Of a stretch of 5,871 bases of DNA, positions 1 to 4,537 are shown one piece after another. Within the stretch, counting starts at the first letter, position 1, and each line of letters starts with the position of its first letter. The stretch spans positions 1-5,871 of the forward strand of contig JAADHY010000346.1 in NCBI GenBank assembly GCA_013151585.1, read 5' to 3'. Below the pieces are notes generated by a model that was not told the DNA's origin, did not search any database, and saw only the letters and a program-made list of their open reading frames with translations. Source of the stretch: Planctomycetota bacterium. Lineage in GTDB: Bacteria; Planctomycetota; Planctomycetia; Planctomycetales; Planctomycetaceae. Made by a program: the position numbers and the translations under genes.

Positions 1-303
1 GGCTGTGCCGAATGACAACACCGCCGTGCCGGGATAAAAGTGGTTGAGCGGCTTCTTTTCGATCGGGTCGATACAAAAGCCGGTGCTGCGACCGAATGTG
101 GTCAGCACCAAGCGGCCCTCGACGTTCTGGCGGACGAAGCAAAAGCCCCTCGCCCCCTCCTTCAGGCTGCACTGGCGGGGACAAAGCTCGCACACGACGC
201 GACCATCCTCCGACCGCCACCATTTCGCGGGATACGCCGCCGGATCGACCGCAGAACCGACCTCCGTTGAACGCTCCGATCGAACTGGTGATGAACCAGA
301 CAT
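1..303 (-). CDS. amrS: AmmeMemoRadiSam system radical SAM enzyme, N-terminal part
   Basis: The minus strand from the ATG at 303 stays open for 101 codons to the window edge, so the gene is 3'-truncated here. The protein contains YPAKWWRSEDGRVVCELCPR around residues 24-43. A four-cysteine cluster (C38, C41, C45, C55) follows, then IEKKPLNHFYPGTAVLSFGT near residues 81-100. This order is characteristic of the radical SAM member of the AmmeMemoRadiSam group, which occurs with AMMECR1-like and MEMO1-like proteins and resembles pyruvate formate-lyase activating enzymes. The CxxxCxxC motif that binds the catalytic iron-sulfur cluster should begin just beyond the edge and is not visible. The first 23 residues are poorly conserved-looking, so the exact start is less certain. 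The nearest AGGA (317-320) sits 13 bases upstream, a long spacing. The substrate of this family is not settled. The gene is divergent from the Rpn nuclease. Confidence 0.92.
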   Translation of the reverse strand, partial: MSGSSPVRSERSTEVGSAVDPAAYPAKWWRSEDGRVVCELCPRQCSLKEGARGFCFVRQNVEGRLVLTTFGRSTGFCIDPIEKKPLNHFYPGTAVLSFGTA

Positions 304-405
304 GGCTTGTCGCTGTTCCTGCCAATGGCGAGACCTGAAGCTGAGCGGATTCGGCGCACACACCGCCAGGAAAGCATCGGCTTGGCTCAAGTCCGCAACG
401 GCGTG

Positions 406-434
406 CCGACAGACGCCCTCCTGTCGGACCTTTT
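406..434 (+). terminator. Terminator-like hairpin with short T-run
   Basis: CCGACAG (406-412) and CTGTCGG (421-427) form a perfect 7-bp stem with an 8-base loop, followed by ACC and TTTT (431-434). It reads as a weak rho-independent terminator on the plus strand. No plus-strand gene lies upstream in the window, since amrS runs the other way. It may instead stop antisense transcription, be an operator, or be chance. Confidence 0.3.
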
Positions 435-583
435 CGCGCAACTCATTCTACGCATTTGGGGATTCGATTCGCAATGCGTGTCAGCGGGTTGCAGAGTGCC
501 GACTGGGCGCACGACGCAGTTTGTGGTTTCGACGCCCGGCCGGAGAAAGTCGTCCCCTCGCCTGTTTGCGGGAGACGGGACGA

Positions 584-660
584 TGAAGATGGCAGCACAC
601 CACGGTGCCCTCCGAAGAGGCCTCCGGGGGTTCGCTTCGCTCAACCCCGGCCACCCAGCC
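584..660. repeat. Probable dispersed planctomycete intergenic repeat (REP-like)
   Basis: The segment holds two adjacent small hairpins. The first is CCTC-CGAA-GAGG (609-620). The second is GGGGTT (627-632) pairing with AACCCC (643-648) around the loop CGCTTCGCTC. Read on the minus strand it gives GGGGTTGAGCGAAGCGAACC, flanked by GGTGGCC and by GGAGGCCTCTTCGG. From memory, this kind of sequence recurs between genes in planctomycete genomes and produces spurious short ORFs. Only one copy lies in the window, so its repeated nature is not shown here. Confidence 0.45.
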
Positions 661-891
661 GAGAGCGGCGTCGGACGGCGCGGAGAGCCCTCCCATGCGG
701 CCCCCTGACGACGCGCCAATCCCCTGAAACGAAACGCGGCGACTGGTATCACCGTGGGGGGCCGCCTTCTGCGTTAAGGTTTTCCGCCGGGCATCTCGGC
801 TCACCGCTCGACATCCGTCTGCAACTGGAATAGACTCACGTCCGACGATCGCTGGAATCGTGTGGTCTGTCTCTGTCATCACCGCAGCACC

Positions 892-896
892 GAGGG
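892..896 (+). promoter_or_regulatory. Ribosome binding site of the Rpn nuclease
   Basis: GAGGG lies 8 bases before the ATG at 905. It supports 905 over the in-frame ATG at 860, whose extra 15 residues (MWSVSVITAAPRASV) precede the point where the family normally begins (MPLGIKPTVDFAFKKIFG). Confidence 0.75.
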
Positions 897-904
897 CCTC
901 CGTC

Positions 905-1879
905 ATGCCGCTGGGGATCAAACCGACGGTCGACTTCGCATTCAAAAAGATTTTCGGGTCGCCGGAGAACCGGCCGGCGCTGATCGGATTGCTCAACGCC
1001 ATCCTGACTCCAGCCCGGCCGATCGAGTCCGTCGAGATTCTCAATCCCTTCAGCTACCAAGAATTCGCCGAAGATAAGCTGATCGTGTTGGACATCCGCG
1101 CGCGGGACTCGCAGGGTCGGTGGCTGAACATCGAAATGCAGATCAGCGTCGTGGCTGGCTTGATCCGGCGATTGGTCTACTACGGCTGCTCGCTGTACGT
1201 GGATCAACTCCAGGCGGGAGGCAACTACAGCGACCTGTGTCCGGCCATTTCGATCTGCCTGCTGCGGGAGGTACTCTTTCGGGAGACGCCGGTAGCGCAT
1301 CACCGGTTTCAGCTCGCGGATGTGGAGCACGGTCGGACGTTGGACGAGACGATCGAGGTGCACACGGTGGAGCTGACGAAGTATAATGTTGACGAGGCGA
1401 CGTTGGGCAGGGCGTCGGAGATTGAGAAGTGGGTGTTTTTTCTGCTGCATGCGGACGAGTATGATGCAGATCGGCTTCGGGCGTTGTTGCCGGAGGAGCC
1501 GTTTCAGCGGGCGATAGGGGCGGCGGAAGCGATCGCCGCGCGGACGGAGGACCGAATGATGTACGATCGGCGTGAAAAGGCTCAGCGCGACTACCAGTGG
1601 GCGCTGGAAAGCGCCCGCCGGGAGGGATTGGAAAAAGGGCTTGAGAAGGGCCGCGAAGAAGGCCGCGAAGAAGGCGTCCGGATCGGTTTGGAGAAAGGCC
1701 GTGAAAAAGGCCTCGCAGAAGGGCGCGAGGAAGGAGTCCTGATTGGCAAGATCCAGTTGCTGGAACAACTCCTGGGCCAGCCGCCGACACCGACGGATCG
1801 TCTGTCGCACCGTCCGCTCGCCGAATTGAATTTGTTGCTTGCTCAGCTCCAGGAGCGCCTTCGGCGTCGGGGAGCGTAG
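905..1879 (+). CDS. Rpn family recombination-promoting nuclease / putative transposase
   Basis: This complete 324-residue protein is an Rpn-family PD-(D/E)XK nuclease. It opens with the family signature MPLGIKPTVDFAFKKIFG. D63 of LDIRARD and the E77-M78-Q79 of RWLNIEMQ look like the nuclease core, with ExQ in place of ExK, as is usual in this family. The middle part (about 85-215) is the conserved domain, including EKWVFFLLHADEYD near 174-187. Residues 239-282 are a charged array with four-residue periodicity (EKG, EEG and similar), predicted to be helical. A leucine-rich tail (283-320) ends the protein. Family members act as DNA endonucleases and, where tested, as toxic anti-phage proteins restrained by their own separately translated C-terminus. 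An internal start at 1556 and a downstream duplicate at 1900 fit that scheme. Family identity is firm; a defence role for this copy is inferred. Confidence 0.93.
   Translation: MPLGIKPTVDFAFKKIFGSPENRPALIGLLNAILTPARPIESVEILNPFSYQEFAEDKLIVLDIRARDSQGRWLNIEMQISVVAGLIRRLVYYGCSLYVDQLQAGGNYSDLCPAISICLLREVLFRETPVAHHRFQLADVEHGRTLDETIEVHTVELTKYNVDEATLGRASEIEKWVFFLLHADEYDADRLRALLPEEPFQRAIGAAEAIAARTEDRMMYDRREKAQRDYQWALESARREGLEKGLEKGREEGREEGVRIGLEKGREKGLAEGREEGVLIGKIQLLEQLLGQPPTPTDRLSHRPLAELNLLLAQLQERLRRRGA
1546..1561 (+). promoter_or_regulatory. Internal ribosome binding site with double ATG inside the nuclease gene
   Basis: GGAGGA (1546-1551) precedes in-frame ATG codons at 1556 and 1559, with 4 and 7 bases of spacing. 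This is a stronger Shine-Dalgarno match than the GAGGG of the full-length gene. The same arrangement recurs at the head of the duplicated ORF (1890-1905), suggesting it is a working start. Confidence 0.5.
1556..1879 (+). CDS. Predicted internal in-frame small protein (RpnS-like C-terminal antitoxin)
   Basis: Translation from the internal ATG at 1556 (or 1559) would give a protein of 107 (or 106) residues identical to the C-terminus of the nuclease. It starts MMYDRREKAQRDYQWAL, contains the four-residue charged repeats, and ends with the leucine-rich tail. It lacks the whole nuclease core. In characterised Rpn genes (E. coli), the C-terminal domain is made separately from a start within the gene and blocks the full-length toxin through a helical interface that can carry four-residue repeats. 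What is seen here is the strong internal GGAGGA, the double ATG, and a downstream gene starting at the same point. Actual internal translation is inferred. Confidence 0.45.
   Translation: MMYDRREKAQRDYQWALESARREGLEKGLEKGREEGREEGVRIGLEKGREKGLAEGREEGVLIGKIQLLEQLLGQPPTPTDRLSHRPLAELNLLLAQLQERLRRRGA
1621..1740 (+). repeat. Degenerate 12-base tandem repeats encoding four-residue units
   Basis: The segment is a run of 12-base units encoding four-residue blocks ending in glycine (LEKG, REEG, REKG, AEG and similar). One unit, GGCCGCGAAGAA, is perfectly repeated at 1649-1660 and 1661-1672. Length changes in whole units keep the reading frame. The matching part of the 1900-2187 ORF is three units shorter. 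Confidence 0.8.
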
Positions 1880-1889
1880 CAGGGCGCGC

Positions 1890-1895
1890 GGAGGA
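1890..1895 (+). promoter_or_regulatory. Ribosome binding site of the stand-alone C-terminal duplicate
   Basis: GGAGGA stands 4 bases before the ATG at 1900 and 7 bases before a second ATG at 1903. It begins 11 bases after the nuclease stop codon. It matches the internal site at 1546-1551 in sequence and spacing. Confidence 0.65.
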
Positions 1896-1899
1896 GCGA

Positions 1900-2187
1900 A
1901 TGATGCACGACGGGCGTGAAAAGGCAGAGCGGGATTACCAGTGGGCGGTCAGGAGAGCCCGCCGCGTCGGAATCGAGATAGGAATCGAAATAGGCCGCGC
2001 AGAAGGTGTCCAGATCGGTTTGGAGAAAGGTCAAGAACGGGGCGTCGTGATTGGGAAAATCCAGATGCTGGAGCAACTCTTGGGCGAGCCGCCGACTCCG
2101 ACTGAGCGTCTGTCACGACGCTCACTGGACGAATTAAACTCATTGCTGGCCCAACTGCAAGAGCGTCTCCGTTCGCGCGGAGAGTAG
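1900..2187 (+). CDS. Stand-alone copy of the Rpn C-terminal domain (RpnS-like)
   Basis: This 95-residue protein aligns over its whole length with residues 218-324 of the nuclease just upstream, at about 70 of 95 identical by hand alignment. It has no nuclease domain. It begins MMHDGREKAERDYQWAV, has a shorter four-residue repeat array (IEIG, IEIG, LEKG), and ends with the leucine-rich tail from GKIQMLEQLLGEPPTPTERL onward. The alignment needs gaps of 4 and 8 residues in the repeats. The ATG follows the nuclease stop by 20 bases, in a different frame, with a strong GGAGGA, so the two are probably cotranscribed. In the last 45 codons about 20 codon differences are synonymous and about 9 change the residue, which argues for past selection on the protein. 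Two roles are possible: a free-standing antitoxin-like partner of the nuclease, or the remnant of a second full-length rpn gene that lost its 5' part. Confidence 0.68.
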   Translation: MMHDGREKAERDYQWAVRRARRVGIEIGIEIGRAEGVQIGLEKGQERGVVIGKIQMLEQLLGEPPTPTERLSRRSLDELNSLLAQLQERLRSRGE

Positions 2188-2277
2188 CTCAGACGGCGAG
2201 TCGTGTCACTCCGCGCAGACCGAACGAGCCCACAAGGTGCTGGATCGGCCGCGGTCGCTGCCCCTGTCATGGACATG

Positions 2278-3654
2278 TCAATGGTTTTCAATGTAAAGCG
2301 CCCAGGGCTCGTCGAAGACGAACTCCTCATCGATCTCGCTCGCTGATCCAACGACCGTGTCCTCTCCTTCACCACCTGCAATAGTGTCGCGGCTGCCACC
2401 CTGCCCTTTCACGTAGTCGTTCCCAGGGCCGCCGAGGACAATATCATTTCCGCTGCTGCCGAACAGGTAATCAGAACCGTTCAGGCCAATCAGCGTGTCA
2501 GGATCCAGGCCTCCCAGCAAAGTGTCGTCACCCCGGCCTCCTTGGATAGCGTTCCGCCCGTCGCCCCCATCGAGCCAGTCGTCGCCACTCTCACCGAGCA
2601 AGGTGTCGTCACCAGGCCCGCCGAAAAGCGAGTCGTTATCCAGTGCGCCCCTGAGGCTGTCGTCCCCGTTTCCGCCGATGAGCAAATCGCGGCCGGCTCC
2701 GGCAAAGAGCGTATCGTCCCCGTCTCCGCCGAGCAACGTGTCCTGGCCAAAGATGCTCTCCGGCGACGCGAAGCCACCGTCGACGTTCGCAGCGAAGTCC
2801 CCGCTTGGCGCGTCCAGCGGTTGGAAGTCCCACAGCACGTCGTTCCCAGGCCCGCCTTTCATTAGATCGTTACCTTCGTGGGCGCTTAGCGTGTCATCTC
2901 CGACTCCTCCAAGCAGAGTATCGTGACCCACCTCGCCCCTCAGTTTGTCATGTCCCCCTTGGCCGCTGACGTAGTCGTCGCCTGAGCCGCCGTCAAGGAA
3001 GTCGTTGCGAGCGCCGCCGAATAGAAAGTCGTTGCCGGCATTGCCCATGAGCGTGTCGCGGCCGCCGGAGCCGCCAGCCCCGCCGCTCAGCGTGTCATCC
3101 CCATCGCCGCCGAGTACCGAATCGTCCTGGTCACCACCATCCACAGAATCATCGCCCGCACCGGCGTCGATCGTGTCCGAACCCGCGCCGCCCAGAAGCG
3201 TGTCACCAAAGGCCGTCCCCACGATCGAGTCGTCTCCGGCGCGACCGTCGACCGTCACCTGCTCCAGCCTCCCAAACGCCTCGGCCGTCACGCCGCTCAG
3301 GTCGATCCGGTTCGCCTCGTTGCTGCCCCAAACCTCGATCTGGCGCAGCACCTCCGCCTGAAGCACTTCATTTGACCCCGCCCGAAGCACCGTCTGGCCG
3401 TTGACCAGCACGGCTCCGCTGGACGAATCCACGCCGACCGTCACATCCTCCGCGCCCGTCAGGATCACCCGCAACTCATCGCCCGCCGAATTGCCAACGG
3501 CGATCACCGACAGAAGCGTCCGATCCTCCAGACGCTCCGCCGCGCAGCAACCCAGCGCCGAGACGCCCCGACCCCGACGGCGCAATCCCCGACGCCGCCG
3601 CACCCCGCCGCTCAAACCCCGTCGCCATCCGGCCAACCAATCCCAGCGTGTCAT
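2278..3654 (-). CDS. RTX-type calcium-binding repeat protein with planctomycete LE-x-R-x-LL-S N-terminus
   Basis: This complete 458-residue protein has GGGAG (3663-3667) 8 bases before its ATG. Residues 1-40 are arginine-rich and lead into LEDRTLLS (42-49), a form of the LEPR-xLL motif found near the N-termini of large exported planctomycete proteins. Residues 50-135 form a probable beta-rich domain ending in NRIDLSGVTAEAFGRLEQVT. Residues 136-438 hold roughly 28 nonapeptide repeats of the type GGxGxDxLx, for example GGDGDDTLSG and GGPGDDTLLG. These fold as a calcium-binding beta-roll. A non-repeat insertion of about 30 residues (275-304) interrupts the array. The acidic tail ends DEEFVFDEPWALYIENH, with no PEP-CTERM or dockerin seen. 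The protein is likely exported or on the cell surface, possibly structural or adhesive, and no enzyme domain is visible. It converges on the Rpn locus with a 90-base gap. Confidence 0.92.
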   Translation of the reverse strand: MTRWDWLAGWRRGLSGGVRRRRGLRRRGRGVSALGCCAAERLEDRTLLSVIAVGNSAGDELRVILTGAEDVTVGVDSSSGAVLVNGQTVLRAGSNEVLQAEVLRQIEVWGSNEANRIDLSGVTAEAFGRLEQVTVDGRAGDDSIVGTAFGDTLLGGAGSDTIDAGAGDDSVDGGDQDDSVLGGDGDDTLSGGAGGSGGRDTLMGNAGNDFLFGGARNDFLDGGSGDDYVSGQGGHDKLRGEVGHDTLLGGVGDDTLSAHEGNDLMKGGPGNDVLWDFQPLDAPSGDFAANVDGGFASPESIFGQDTLLGGDGDDTLFAGAGRDLLIGGNGDDSLRGALDNDSLFGGPGDDTLLGESGDDWLDGGDGRNAIQGGRGDDTLLGGLDPDTLIGLNGSDYLFGSSGNDIVLGGPGNDYVKGQGGSRDTIAGGEGEDTVVGSASEIDEEFVFDEPWALYIENH

Positions 3655-3796
3655 GGTTCAGACTCCCGCTTCCAAATCGAATCCCTTGACTTCTCGGCGG
3701 AGCAAACCCCGGAAGAACGGACCCGCGTCCCGCTCTGCTTCTTTCACAACCGCTCCCCGACGGCTGTCGCCATCGGCCACTCCGTTATCTCTATAT

Positions 3797-3809
3797 GTGC
3801 AAAACGCAC
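3797..3809. promoter_or_regulatory. Small inverted repeat in the AT-rich part upstream of the RTX gene
   Basis: GTGC-AAAAC-GCAC is a perfect 4-bp inverted repeat. On the minus strand it lies next to TATAGA (3795-3790), a possible -10 box for the RTX gene. The position expected for the -35 box reads CGGAAA, a poor match, so promoter and operator are only tentative. Confidence 0.2.
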
Positions 3810-3914
3810 CGCTTTCCGGACAGCATGGTTTCCCTTTTTTCCGAATTCTGCGGGGAAAGGTAGCGTGAAGGACTGGCCACTCGCGTTAGCCAGCGGTCTG
3901 CCCGCCGCCCCGAT

Positions 3915-3947
3915 CGAAGGTCTGCGGGCCTTCGTTGGTCCCGCAGA
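3915..3947 (+). ncRNA. Possible pseudoknot or alternative-hairpin RNA element
   Basis: CGAAGG (3915-3920) pairs with CCTTCG (3929-3934), leaving the loop TCTGCGGG (3921-3928). That loop is perfectly complementary to CCCGCAGA (3940-3947). The two pairings are either alternatives or, with a few end pairs open, an H-type pseudoknot. The same complementarity exists on the minus strand, in the likely leader of the RTX gene. No known RNA family is recognised. Confidence 0.3.
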
Positions 3948-4300
3948 GGGAACGGGAAGTGATTCCGTCGCGTCACGAGAGCTGCGCCTTTCCCCGCGGG
4001 CGGATCGCGAAACTGGCCGCCCCACCGGGCGCGCAGCCCGCAACTCGGCGAGGCCATCGCCACGGGCTTACACTCCGATCGGTTGTTTATTTTATCCGAA
4101 ACGGTGAGAACGAGGCAAACCCTTTCTGGTGGCACTTTGGTGGCGATTGGGGGAAGGGTTGAGAGGGTCGGGGGTTGAGAGGCGAGGGTGAGATGCTGAA
4201 AACCTGGGGTTGACAGACGAATGGTGGGAGAAAAGTTCTTCCCGGTGGACTTGACAGGCTGGGCGCGGAGACGAGCGTGCTTTCAGGGAGTGATGACGGA

Positions 4301-4407
4301 GGGCCGAACAGGCCCGGCCGCTGAAGGAGGCGGGACGCAAAACGATCCGGTGCCGGTCGCCGGTCGTTTCAACGCCCGGTGAGGGAGGTCACCGGGTTGC
4401 GGGGCGT
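4301..4407 (+). ncRNA. Structured leader candidate with three consecutive hairpins upstream of the GH92 gene
   Basis: Three hairpins follow one another. The first is GGGCC-GAACA-GGCCC (4301-4315). The second is AAACGA (4340-4345) pairing with TCGTTT (4364-4369), extended by CCGGTG/CGCCGG around a 5-base loop, with one bulged T. The third is a perfect 8-bp stem CCCGGTGA (4375-4382) with TCACCGGG (4389-4396). ACGCCC (4372-4377) can instead pair with GGGCGT (4402-4407), so a switch between two folds is possible. GCGGGACGCAAAAC (4330-4343) and AGGTCACCGGGTTGC (4386-4400) resemble, in the right order, two conserved stretches of c-di-GMP-I (GEMM) riboswitches. The 5' conserved GCAAACC stretch is missing and hairpin 2 would sequester the A-rich bulge. 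The structure ends about 130 bases before the GH92 start. Confidence 0.3.
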
Positions 4408-4524
4408 CGCGTCGCTTTGCAGCAACGACGACTCCTTATTCACAGAATCCTTGTCCTCGGCAACCCGGTCGACTTACCATTTGAGAACCAGGACGCCTAG
4501 GACGGTCAGGAGATGACACTTGTT

Positions 4525-4530
4525 GGAGAG
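4525..4530 (+). promoter_or_regulatory. Ribosome binding site of the GH92 gene
   Basis: GGAGAG lies 7 bases before the ATG at 4538. It fixes the start at the residue that opens a normal signal peptide and rules out the overlapping ATG at 4513, which is in another frame. Confidence 0.75.
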
Positions 4531-4537
4531 GTTCATC

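Larger units (their letters stand above)
304..904. other. Divergent intergenic region between amrS and the Rpn nuclease
   Basis: I find no convincing gene in these 601 bases. The ORFs that cross the stretch have arginine- and proline-rich, low-complexity translations with no recognisable family. Visible content is a hairpin followed by four T at 406-434, a repeat-like element at 584-660, and the ribosome binding site of the nuclease at 892-896. Promoters for both flanking genes should lie here, but I could not pick out a convincing -35/-10 pair. Confidence 0.6.
3655..4537. other. Divergent intergenic region between the RTX protein and the GH92 gene
   Basis: No convincing gene is seen in these 883 bases, although short ORFs occur. 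It holds the RTX ribosome binding site (3663-3667), an AT-rich part around 3781-3845 with an inverted repeat, a possible pseudoknot (3915-3947), and a short hairpin CGGGC/GCCCG (4026-4040). A tract with GGGTTGAGAGG at two places lies around 4155-4182, followed by three hairpins (4301-4396). The length suggests long leaders or a small RNA gene, but no tRNA or known ncRNA could be assigned securely. Confidence 0.6.

Noticed and set aside
44..586. Plus-strand ORF of 180 codons over amrS and the following gap
   Set aside because: Its first half is antisense to amrS and its second half is low-complexity Arg/Ser/Ala sequence with no family resemblance.
860..904. Earlier ATG for the nuclease, adding 15 residues
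   Set aside because: The family begins at MPLGIKPTVDFAFKK, and the GAGGG at 892-896 is placed correctly for the ATG at 905.
836..1810. Long minus-strand ORF (324 codons) opposite the nuclease
   Set aside because: It is antisense to a clear Rpn-family gene. Its translation is rich in Arg, Pro and Phe and resembles no family; such ORFs are common opposite GC-rich coding DNA.
905..1879. An insertion sequence carrying the 'putative transposase'
   Set aside because: Despite the family's old name, no terminal inverted repeats or target-site duplications were found around 860-2200, and the protein is a PD-(D/E)XK nuclease, not a DDE transposase.
2188..2277. Bidirectional terminator between the convergent Rpn locus and RTX gene
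   Set aside because: Only weak pairings are present, such as GACCG 2218-2222 with CGGTC 2252-2256, with no T-run on either strand.
4068..4095. TTACAC followed by the AT-rich TTTATTTTAT as a promoter
   Set aside because: The spacing and -10 match are poor, and the start codon is more than 440 bases away.
4210..4256. Two TTGACA sequences (4210-4215 and 4251-4256) as -35 boxes for the GH92 gene
   Set aside because: Neither has an acceptable -10 box at 16-18 bases; the candidates read AAGTTC-like and AGCGTG.
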